Positions 36,503 to 44,318 of a stretch of DNA of 64,000 bases are shown in pieces. Position numbers and translations under genes: made by a program. The notes under the pieces are model-generated. The model was not told where the DNA came from and made no database searches. It saw only the letters and a program-made list of their open reading frames with translations. Numbering within the stretch: position 1 is the first letter of the stretch; the number at the start of each line of letters is the position of its first letter. Source of the DNA: Gammaproteobacteria bacterium (lineage in GTDB: Bacteria; Pseudomonadota; Gammaproteobacteria; DSM-16500); contig BMAH01000046.1 of the NCBI GenBank assembly GCA_014132615.1, positions 83,485 to 147,484 on the forward strand, written 5' to 3'.

Positions 36503-36973
36503 TTATCTTACAGATACCCAGGTACCGTTGCTTTGGCAAGCAACACCGGAAGAGCTTTGTTTTTTGCCGTTGATAATAGCAGTTGTATAGAAACGACGGC
36601 AATTTGGATTGCCATTAACGGTGATCATGTTGCTGGTTGGGGTAACAGTATAGGTGGTGCCTGTTTTTTGGTTAACCCAAGTGCTTGATTGACCTTTAGG
36701 ATTGTTCATAGCAGCAAGCATTTGATTGTTATCAGTGCTATCCATGCTATGACCAATGTAGCCACCAATTAAAGCACCAGCAATGGCGCCGCCTACGACA
36801 GCAACGGCTTTACCTGTACCGCCGCCAATTAAGCTACCAGCTAAACCGCCAGCAACAGCACCTGTTACTGCACCAATACCGGTATTTTCTTGTTGAGTGT
36901 TAGTAGACGAGCAACCAGCTAAACCAACGCTTGCAATTGTTGCAGCGAGTACAAGTGATTTAAAACCTCTCAT
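36503..36973 (-). CDS. Glycine-zipper outer-membrane lipoprotein (17 kDa surface antigen-like)
   Basis: A 156-residue predicted lipoprotein: basic start, hydrophobic segment and lipobox SVGLAGC with Cys21 as the acylation site. Residues 32-78 are a glycine-zipper 2TM block (GAVTGAVAGGLAGSLIGGG, then GGAIAGALIGGYIGH) as in the rickettsial 17 kDa antigen and SlyB-type proteins. The C-terminal part (100-156) has WVNQKTGTTYTVTP and two cysteines (NCRRFY, VACQSNG) typical of 17 kDa-antigen relatives. The ATG at 36973 is chosen because TGGAGGT lies 5 bases upstream and the upstream in-frame codons lack a ribosome site. Confidence 0.88.
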   Translation of the reverse strand: MRGFKSLVLAATIASVGLAGCSSTNTQQENTGIGAVTGAVAGGLAGSLIGGGTGKAVAVVGGAIAGALIGGYIGHSMDSTDNNQMLAAMNNPKGQSSTWVNQKTGTTYTVTPTSNMITVNGNPNCRRFYTTAIINGKKQSSSGVACQSNGTWVSVR

Positions 36974-37069
36974 AAATAACCTCCAGTGTTTATTCTTTAT
37001 GTCCATTCATGGCAAAAGACGCATGGTTAAACTATTATTGTAAATGAGATTGAAAGGTTGCTGTCTACT

Positions 37070-37100
37070 GGGTTTTTACTACTCTCCTAAGTAAAAACCC
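37070..37100 (-). terminator. Hairpin just past sodC
   Basis: Perfect 11-bp stem (37070-37080 with 37090-37100, GGGTTTTTACT and its complement) and a 9-base loop, 6 bases past the sodC stop. There is no T-run after it on the minus strand, so it may be a 3'-end stabilising hairpin or a weak terminator. Confidence 0.5.
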
Positions 37101-37106
37101 TGATTT

Positions 37107-37610
37107 TTATTTAATCACGCCACAAGCAATGCGCTCCCCGCCACCGCCTAACTTCTCCGGTTTATCTGAATAATTGTCACTACCTGCATGTATCATCAAT
37201 GCATGGCCTTGCATCTCCGATAATTTGAAACGAGGAGCAAAGGTAGGTAGTGTCGCTGTACCATTTTGATTAACCAGCAGCACAGGTAAATCACCTAAAT
37301 GGCTTTGATGTATGTATGGACCACTATGTTTATCTGTTTTATCAGGATCAAAATGGCCGCCTGCTGCCATACCATTATTTCCACAATCAGGATTTACATG
37401 CACATGGAAGCCGTGAGAGCCAGGTGGTAAATCTTGTAATTTAGGTGTAATTAATACACCACAAGTTTCCTCTTCCAATGTCACTGTGCCAATTTTTTTA
37501 CCTTCGCCTTCTTTAGTAACCAAATAAACAGGTACAGTAATGCTGGCGTAAGCTACATTCATGAATAATACAGAGCTTATAAATAATGAGAGTGTGGATT
37601 TTTTTCTCAT
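37107..37610 (-). CDS. sodC: Periplasmic Cu/Zn superoxide dismutase
   Basis: Converts superoxide to peroxide and oxygen in the periplasm; 167 residues with a signal peptide (about 1-22, ending NVAYA). Copper and zinc ligands are in GFHVHVNPDCG and AGGHFDPDKT followed by SGPYIHQSHLGDLPVL and, later, ALMIHAGSDNYSD. The disulfide cysteines are in NPDCG and ERIACGVI. The start at 37610 has AAGGAA 6 bases upstream; that site lies just inside a longer in-frame start. Bacterial SodC enzymes protect against phagocyte-derived superoxide, which fits a host-associated lifestyle. Confidence 0.96.
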   Translation of the reverse strand: MRKKSTLSLFISSVLFMNVAYASITVPVYLVTKEGEGKKIGTVTLEEETCGVLITPKLQDLPPGSHGFHVHVNPDCGNNGMAAGGHFDPDKTDKHSGPYIHQSHLGDLPVLLVNQNGTATLPTFAPRFKLSEMQGHALMIHAGSDNYSDKPEKLGGGGERIACGVIK

Positions 37611-37700
37611 GATAATTTCCTTCATAAATCGAGATAAGAGAATGAATAGAATAAACTAACCTATCTTTAAATAAAAATTTAGGGATATCAATTTCTTTTA

Positions 37701-37800
37701 TTGTGTGCCAGCGTGCTGTTAGCTGGCATCTAGGATATTAAACTATTTCATGATTATATATAAAAGCTGGATGCCAGCTAACAGCACGCTGGCATCACAA
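37701..37800. repeat. REPIN-like inverted repeat, class C
   Basis: Arms of 25 bases, perfect (37706-37730 and 37770-37794), extended by a further 5 bases with one bulge, around a 39-base AT-rich loop. Each arm is itself a strong hairpin (TGCCAGC, 9-base loop, GCTGGCA). The sequence is unrelated to classes A and B, but the architecture is the same. It lies between sodC (upstream side) and the DUF4442 gene. Confidence 0.9.
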
Positions 37801-37863
37801 GGATATAACTTATAACTTATACATGACAGGAATATAACTTATAAAAGGGCTTGAGGAATGGCA

Positions 37864-38370
37864 ATGTTAAAAAAACGGTCAAAGAATTGGTTGGACAGTT
37901 TACCGCTTGGTTTACTTACGTGGGGTATTAACTTGTGGCCACCTTTTCTTGGTGCAGGCATTAAAATAAAAACGATACAACCGGATTTTAGATATATAGA
38001 AGTAGTATTAAAACAAAAATGGTATAACCGAAATTACGTAGGCACGCATTTTGGCGGTTCTATGTTTAACATGACCGATCCTTTTTTTATGTTGATGCTA
38101 CTTAAAAATTTAGGTCCTCAATATATAGTCTGGGATAGAGCTGCGAGTATTGAATTTAAAAAACCAGGGCGTGGATTATTGCGTGCAACCTTTTCATTTT
38201 CAGAGCAAGAGTTGGCGGCGATACGGGAAAAAGCAGATGAATTAGGGAAGTACGTATTTCAACGTGAAGTCAATATTCTCGATCCACAAGATGATATTGT
38301 TGCTGCAGTAGTAAAAACATTATATGTGAAACGCAAAGAGGACAAAGCTAAACCACTCGCTCAGCCTTAA
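37864..38370 (+). CDS. DUF4442 hotdog-fold protein (putative thioesterase)
   Basis: A 168-residue cytosolic protein matching the DUF4442 family of hotdog folds, relatives of PaaI-type acyl-CoA thioesterases. Seen: the helix-strand segment YVGTHFGGSMFNMTDPFFMLMLLKNLG (hotdog central helix) and AASIEFKKPGRGLLRATFSFSE. No catalytic residue can be named with confidence. The ATG at 37864 has GAGG 7 bases upstream; the ATG two codons earlier would leave only one base of spacing. It is monocistronic or possibly leads the RND efflux operon that begins 49 bases later. Confidence 0.8.
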   Translation: MLKKRSKNWLDSLPLGLLTWGINLWPPFLGAGIKIKTIQPDFRYIEVVLKQKWYNRNYVGTHFGGSMFNMTDPFFMLMLLKNLGPQYIVWDRAASIEFKKPGRGLLRATFSFSEQELAAIREKADELGKYVFQREVNILDPQDDIVAAVVKTLYVKRKEDKAKPLAQP

Positions 38371-38419
38371 AGTCTATGCTAAATTATTAAAGTTAGCAGG
38401 AAGCAAGGATTGTCAAATA

Positions 38420-39919
38420 GTGTTATTTAAACTCTGTTTGCGGCTTACTATCATGGGATTTTGTGGTGCTAGCTTATCTGCTTGTATGGTGGGGCCTAAC
38501 TTTCATTCACCCCTTTCTCCTCAGGTAAAACGTTATACTGAGGTACCTCTTCCAAAAAAAACAGTCAGTACTAAAGCAGCAGGTGATGCGGGTAAAACGC
38601 AGTATTTTGTTACAGCAAGGAATATTCCTACGCAATGGTGGCATTTATTTCATTCAAAAGCGATGAATCAATTAGTACAAAGAGGAATAGTAAATAGCCC
38701 CACATTGGCAGCCGCTTACTCTGCTTTAAAAGCAGCACAAGAAAATTTTAATGCGCAAGTAGGTAGTACTATGTTGCCTGCTTTCTCAGCACAATTAGGT
38801 GGTCAACGTCAATTATTCTCAGGTGCAACGATTGGTGGTGATGTACCTAATTCGATTTTTAATTTATTTAATGCAACCGTGAATGCATCTTATACGCTGG
38901 ATGTATTTGGTGGTTTACGTAGACAAATTGAAGTGTATGGTGCACAAGTAGATTATCAACAGTTTGAACTAATTGCAGCTTATTTAACATTAACTTCAAA
39001 TATTGCAACGACTGCTATTACCATTGCTTCATTACAAGCACAAATTAAAGCAACACAGAGTTTAATTGCTTCTCAACAAGATCAATTGCGTATTATCAAA
39101 GATCAATATCGTTTTGGGGCTGTTTCTCAAGAAAATGTATTAACTCAGCAAACCTTAGTTGCACAAACCATTGCAACTTTACCTCCTTTAGAAAAAAGCC
39201 TTTCTTTTAATCGGCATGCATTGGCAACGTTAGTCGGTGCTTATCCTGATGAGCCACTGCCTGAAGTAAAATTAGATGATTTAGTATTACCTACTCACCT
39301 ACCTGTTACCTTACCATCAGTCCTTGTTAGACAGCGTCCTGATGTCAGAGCATCAGAAGCATTATTGCACGCTGCCAGTGCACAAATAGGGGTCGCAACA
39401 GCTAATTTATTTCCGCAATTTAATATTACAGCCGGTTATGGATGGCAAGCATTATCACCTCAAAGTTTATTTACTACATCAAGTAATGCTTGGAATTGGG
39501 GTATGCAAATTACTCAGCCTATTTTTCAGGGTAATGCGCTTTTTGCACGTAGACGTGCAGCTATTGCTAATTTTAATCAAGCACTAGCACAGTATAAGCA
39601 AACTGTGTTGCAAGGATTTCAAAATGTAGCAGATAGCTTAAGAGCAATTGAGCTAGATGCAAAATCATTGCAAGCAAATAAAAATGCAGAATTATCAGCA
39701 AAAAGCAGCCTTAATTTAACAGAGCAGCAATACAAATTAGGCGGCGCTAGTTATTTATCCTTACTAACTGCGCAGCAGCAATATCAACAAACTTTACTTG
39801 TGCGCATACAATCTCAAGCTGCTCGTTATACGGATACCGTTGCATTATTTCAATCGTTAGGCGGCGGTTGGTGGAATAAACCTTGGTGTGTGAAAGAATG
39901 CTTATATGAAAAACAATAG
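38420..39919 (+). CDS. RND efflux outer-membrane lipoprotein (OprM/NodT family)
   Basis: Outer-membrane channel of a tripartite pump, 499 residues. The GTG start gives a basic N-region, a hydrophobic stretch and the lipobox SLSAC, after which the family's CMVGPNF follows. Two TolC-type repeats carry PTLAAAYSALKAAQENFNAQ and the later RPDVRASEALLHAASAQIGVATANLFPQ, the latter diagnostic of NodT/OprM. An internal ATG at 38453 would remove the positive N-region, so the GTG is preferred. It overlaps the adaptor gene by 14 bases. Genes run channel-adaptor-permease, the reverse of the usual mexAB-oprM order. Confidence 0.93.
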   Translation: MLFKLCLRLTIMGFCGASLSACMVGPNFHSPLSPQVKRYTEVPLPKKTVSTKAAGDAGKTQYFVTARNIPTQWWHLFHSKAMNQLVQRGIVNSPTLAAAYSALKAAQENFNAQVGSTMLPAFSAQLGGQRQLFSGATIGGDVPNSIFNLFNATVNASYTLDVFGGLRRQIEVYGAQVDYQQFELIAAYLTLTSNIATTAITIASLQAQIKATQSLIASQQDQLRIIKDQYRFGAVSQENVLTQQTLVAQTIATLPPLEKSLSFNRHALATLVGAYPDEPLPEVKLDDLVLPTHLPVTLPSVLVRQRPDVRASEALLHAASAQIGVATANLFPQFNITAGYGWQALSPQSLFTTSSNAWNWGMQITQPIFQGNALFARRRAAIANFNQALAQYKQTVLQGFQNVADSLRAIELDAKSLQANKNAELSAKSSLNLTEQQYKLGGASYLSLLTAQQQYQQTLLVRIQSQAARYTDTVALFQSLGGGWWNKPWCVKECLYEKQ

Positions 39920-41099
39920 AGATTTTCCTATGATGGCAGATTTTAGAAGAAAATATTTAACAAAACCTATGGTAATCATGCTGATTATTTTAGGCATTTT
40001 ATTCGGTAGTATTTTTATTTATAAAGTTTTTATGGGTTTTATGATGAAGCGCTATTTTGCTTCATTAGAAAATCCAACCATAACTGTTTCTGCTACGCAG
40101 GTTAAATATAGTAATTGGGAAAATAGATATAAAGCAGTTGGCAGTACAAGGGCGGTAGTAGGGGTCAATGTAACAGCTCAATTAGCTGGTATGATTCAGC
40201 AAATTTATTTCACACCTGGTATGAGTGTAAAGCAAGGCATGATTTTAGTGCAGCAAAATGCAGACACTGACATTGCACAATTACAAGCATTACAAGCTAA
40301 TGCAGAATTAGCCCGCATCACTTTTGAGCGTGATAAGGCTCAATACAAAGTGCATGCTGTTAGTAAACAGCAAGTTGATACAGATGAACAAAATTTAAAA
40401 AGCTTGCGCGCACAAGTTGCGCAGCAATCAGCGACGGTTGAGAAATTAACAATACGTGCTCCTTTTAGTGGTCGTTTAGGTATTTCGCGAGTAAATCCTG
40501 GGCAGTATTTAAATCCAGGCGATGCAGTAGTCACTTTGCAACAGTTAGATCCGATTTACGTCGATTTTTATCTACCTCAACAATTATTGTCTGAATTAAG
40601 AGTAGGGCAACAGGTTAGTATGGTAACGGATACGTTCCCCGATAAAAAATTTGCAGGAAAAATTACGACCATCAATCCTTTAGTAGACACCAATACAAGA
40701 AACGTCGAAGTAGAAGCAACCATTGCAAACCCTAAACTGGATTTAAGCCCAGGTATGTTTGCGAGCGTAGAAGTAAGAACTGGTAAGTCTGTTTCCTATT
40801 TAACGTTGCCGCAAACGGCTGTCACATTTAATCCTTACGGCGATATCGTATATATCGTTAAAGAGAAAGGTAAAGATAAATCAGGTAAGCCTATTCTCGC
40901 AGTTAATCAAATTTTTGTAACAACCGGTGCGACTCGTGGTGATCAAATTGCTATTTTAAAGGGCTTAAAAGAAGGCGATACCATCGTGACCAGTGGTCAA
41001 CTTAAATTAAAAAATGGCAGCTTAGTAACAATTAATAATACGGTTCAACCAGCAGATAGCGAAGATCCTAAGTTGAGTAATCAACACGCGAGAGCATAA
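39906..41099 (+). CDS. RND periplasmic adaptor (membrane fusion protein)
   Basis: A 397-residue adaptor anchored by an N-terminal transmembrane helix (about 21-44, MVIMLIILGILFGSIFIYKV) instead of a lipid. It has a lipoyl half-motif (VVGVNVTAQLAGMIQQIYFTPGMSVKQG), a helical hairpin (about 115-165), the second lipoyl half (KLTIRAPFSGRLGISRVNPGQYLNPGDAVVTL), and beta-barrel and membrane-proximal domains. The pattern is MexE/VexA-like. It bridges the permease and the outer-membrane channel. Its start lies within the channel gene; internal ATGs at codons 9 and 10 are alternatives. The permease ATG follows 2 bases after the stop. Confidence 0.93.
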   Translation: MKNNRDFPMMADFRRKYLTKPMVIMLIILGILFGSIFIYKVFMGFMMKRYFASLENPTITVSATQVKYSNWENRYKAVGSTRAVVGVNVTAQLAGMIQQIYFTPGMSVKQGMILVQQNADTDIAQLQALQANAELARITFERDKAQYKVHAVSKQQVDTDEQNLKSLRAQVAQQSATVEKLTIRAPFSGRLGISRVNPGQYLNPGDAVVTLQQLDPIYVDFYLPQQLLSELRVGQQVSMVTDTFPDKKFAGKITTINPLVDTNTRNVEVEATIANPKLDLSPGMFASVEVRTGKSVSYLTLPQTAVTFNPYGDIVYIVKEKGKDKSGKPILAVNQIFVTTGATRGDQIAILKGLKEGDTIVTSGQLKLKNGSLVTINNTVQPADSEDPKLSNQHARA

Positions 41100-41101
41100 C
41101 A

Positions 41102-44100
41102 ATGCATTTTACTGATTTATTTATTAAGCGCCCCGTCCTTGCCACTGTTATCAGTTTACTAATCTTAGCATTAGGTTTACGTGCAATCGATTCTTTACCT
41201 ATCATGCAATACCCTTTTACTGAAAATGCAGTAGTGACTGTTGCAACCACCTACACTGGAGCTAATCCTGATGTCGTAGCAGGGTTTATTACTACACCGC
41301 TAGAAAATTCCATTGCGCAAGCAAATGGCATTGACTATATGACATCAACAAGCACACCAGGACTAAGTACGATTAGCGTTAATTTATTATTGAACTACGA
41401 TCCATTAAAAGCACTTTCTGATATTAGTACTAAGGTAAATGCAGTATTAAATCAATTACCGGCTAATTCACAACAACCAGTGATTAGTGTGGCAGTTGGT
41501 GAGACTATTGATTCAATGTATATCGGTTTTTATAGTGAATTTTTGCCTTTAAATAAAATTACTGATTATTTGATTCGTGTTATTCAGCCTAAATTGCAAG
41601 CAGTAAACGGTGTGCAAGTAGCAGAAATTTTAGGCGGCCAACAATTTGCATTACGTGCGTGGTTGGATCCCATCAAATTAGCTGGTTATGGTATTACACC
41701 TGATCAGGTTGCTAAAGCATTAGCGAATAATGATTTTATTTCTGCAGTAGGCCGAACAGACGGTCAAATGTTTATACAGAATTTAACTGCTTCTACCAAT
41801 TTAACGAATGTAGAAGAATTTCGTAATATGGTGCTTAAAGCACAAAACGGCGCAATTATTCGATTGGGGGATGTAAGTAAAGTTGACCTTGGCGCACAAA
41901 ATTACGCTTCTTCAGTTAGTTTTGATGGCAATGCTGCTGTGTATATGGGCATTAAGGTGGCACCTGGTGCAAACTTATTGACTGTCATAAATGACATTAG
42001 AACCATCTTCCCTATGTTACAAGAAGAATTACCAGAAGGATTAGATGCGCGTATCGTGTATGATGCAAGTGCTTATGTTAATAGTTCTATCAAAGAAGTA
42101 GTAAGCTCACTGCTAGAAGCATTTTGTATTGTAACAGTAGTTATTTTCCTTTTCTTAGGTTCTATACGCTCAGTCGTCATTCCTTTAATTGCGATACCTC
42201 TTTCTATCATAGGCGCTTTTTTTATTATGTTGATTTTAGGGTATTCAATTAATTTACTTACCTTATTAGCTTTAGTGCTTGCTATTGGTTTGGTGGTTGA
42301 TGATGCAATTATTGTCGTTGAAAACGTGCAAAGGCATATGGAAGAAGGTAAGCCGCCATTTGAAGCTGCTATTTTAGGCGCAAGAGAATTAGCGGGCCCC
42401 ATTATTGCTATTACGGTTGTATTAATTGCTGTTTACGCACCCATTGGTTTTATGGGTGGATTAACAGGCGCATTATTTACAGAATTTGCATTTACGCTGG
42501 CAGGATCAGTAACGGTATCTGCTATCATTGCACTTACCTTATCTCCCATGATGTGTGCTAAATTTTTAAAAGTCGCTAGCCATGAAAAAAGAGGTTTTAT
42601 TTTATGGATAGATAAAGTTTTTGAAAAAATCCAAATGTCTTACGAAAGAAAATTACATACTTCATTAAATTATCTTGCAGTTGTTGCTGTATTTGCTGTG
42701 ATTATTTTGTTAAGTAATTATTTTTTATTTACTTCTTCTCAATCAGAATTGGCTCCGCAAGAAGATCAAGGGATTATCATTGCACAATCTACAGCTGCTG
42801 CTAATTCATCATTAGCACAAACGCAATTATACTCAAAACAAGTTTACGATATTTATAAAAAATATTCAGAAACGGATCATATTTTCCAAATTGATGGTGC
42901 AAACGGTTTAAATACCAGTATCTTGGGTATGGTGTTTAAACCATGGGATGAAAGATCAAAAACAACGAATGAATTACAACCCATCATTCAACAACAATTA
43001 AATCAAATTGCTGGTGCAAAAGTCGCCGCTTTCCAACTTCCTTCTCTACCAGGTGGTGGGAGCGGCTTACCTATTCAATTTGTTATCACGACGACTGATG
43101 ATTTCACTAACCTAAATGAAGTGTTACAAGCCTTGTTAGATAAAGCACGTAAAACAGGTATGTTTGCTTATTTAGATCCCGATTTAAAAATAGACCAAGT
43201 GCAGACTAATATTTTATTAGATAGAGATAAAGCAGCTGAATTAGGCTTAAATATGCAAGACTTAGGAAATGTATTAGGTGCAGCTTTAAGTGAAGGTTAT
43301 ATTAATTATTTCAATTACGCAGGTAGATCTTATCAAGTTATTCCTCAAATGAATCGTAAATCTAGAGAAAACGCTGAAGAAGTTTTAAATTACTATATTA
43401 ACACTGCAACAGGGGCATCTATACCACTTAGAACCGTTGCACGTTTACAGCAAACTATCGTGCCCGAATCGATTAATCACTTTCAACAATTAAATTCTGC
43501 TACGCTTTCAGCGATCGCTTTCCCTGGTGTCACAATGGGGCAAGCGCTAGGCACACTCGCCTCATTAGCAGATGAGGTTTTACCTGAAGGATATAGTACT
43601 GATTACGCTGCACAATCAAGACAGTTTATTCAAGAAGGCAGCGCATTAGTGGTGACATTCTTCTTTGCACTTATCATCATATTTTTAGCACTTGCTGCTT
43701 TATTTGAAAGTTTTAGAGATCCTTTAATTGTATTAATTAGCGTCCCCATGTCTATTTGCGGAGCAATGATTTTTGTAAGCCTTGGCATAGGCGGCGCGAG
43801 TTTAAATATTTACTCCGAAGTAGGCTTGGTCACCTTAATTGGTTTAATTAGTAAACACGGTATTTTAATTGTTCAATTCGCGAATGATTTACAGAAAGAA
43901 GGTAAGAATAAATTAGAAGCAGTAACCGCTGCAGCGGGAATTCGTTTAAGGCCAATTTTAATGACCACAGCTGCCATGGTGTTAGGGGTAGTGCCACTTA
44001 TCTTAGCATCAGGTGCGGGCGCTGAAAGTCGATATAATATAGGGTTGGTGATTGCGACAGGAATATCTATTGGTACGCTATTTACTTTATTTGTTGTGCC

Positions 44101-44179
44101 TGCTATGTATATGTTCCTAGCCACAGACCATGCTCATAAGACTGCCGGTGAACCATTAGAAGGATTTTCTGAAGGCTAA
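41102..44179 (+). CDS. RND family multidrug efflux permease (HAE-1 type)
   Basis: Proton-driven inner-membrane pump of 1025 residues with 12 transmembrane helices and two large periplasmic loops. It starts FTDLFIKRPVLATVISLLILALG, as in AcrB/MexB/MuxB relatives. The proton relay is intact: adjacent aspartates in helix 4 (LAIGLVVDDAIIVVENV) and the lysine of helix 10 (LIGLISKHGILIVQFAN). The porter-domain segment LPGGGSGLPIQFVI is also present. The substrate range (drugs, dyes, bile salts) is a family inference. It is the last gene of the channel-adaptor-permease operon; no local TetR-type regulator is present. Confidence 0.95.
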   Translation: MHFTDLFIKRPVLATVISLLILALGLRAIDSLPIMQYPFTENAVVTVATTYTGANPDVVAGFITTPLENSIAQANGIDYMTSTSTPGLSTISVNLLLNYDPLKALSDISTKVNAVLNQLPANSQQPVISVAVGETIDSMYIGFYSEFLPLNKITDYLIRVIQPKLQAVNGVQVAEILGGQQFALRAWLDPIKLAGYGITPDQVAKALANNDFISAVGRTDGQMFIQNLTASTNLTNVEEFRNMVLKAQNGAIIRLGDVSKVDLGAQNYASSVSFDGNAAVYMGIKVAPGANLLTVINDIRTIFPMLQEELPEGLDARIVYDASAYVNSSIKEVVSSLLEAFCIVTVVIFLFLGSIRSVVIPLIAIPLSIIGAFFIMLILGYSINLLTLLALVLAIGLVVDDAIIVVENVQRHMEEGKPPFEAAILGARELAGPIIAITVVLIAVYAPIGFMGGLTGALFTEFAFTLAGSVTVSAIIALTLSPMMCAKFLKVASHEKRGFILWIDKVFEKIQMSYERKLHTSLNYLAVVAVFAVIILLSNYFLFTSSQSELAPQEDQGIIIAQSTAAANSSLAQTQLYSKQVYDIYKKYSETDHIFQIDGANGLNTSILGMVFKPWDERSKTTNELQPIIQQQLNQIAGAKVAAFQLPSLPGGGSGLPIQFVITTTDDFTNLNEVLQALLDKARKTGMFAYLDPDLKIDQVQTNILLDRDKAAELGLNMQDLGNVLGAALSEGYINYFNYAGRSYQVIPQMNRKSRENAEEVLNYYINTATGASIPLRTVARLQQTIVPESINHFQQLNSATLSAIAFPGVTMGQALGTLASLADEVLPEGYSTDYAAQSRQFIQEGSALVVTFFFALIIIFLALAALFESFRDPLIVLISVPMSICGAMIFVSLGIGGASLNIYSEVGLVTLIGLISKHGILIVQFANDLQKEGKNKLEAVTAAAGIRLRPILMTTAAMVLGVVPLILASGAGAESRYNIGLVIATGISIGTLFTLFVVPAMYMFLATDHAHKTAGEPLEGFSEG

Positions 44180-44318
44180 AATAATGATTTCATTTATTGA
44201 TACTAAATAAATTTAGTAAGTTTATACCAAATTAATAAAGCAAAATAACAATTTATACTAGAATAAATAAAAAGTTATCTAAAATTTTGTTTAATAATAA
44301 TATTAAGGAGTGGAGGTT

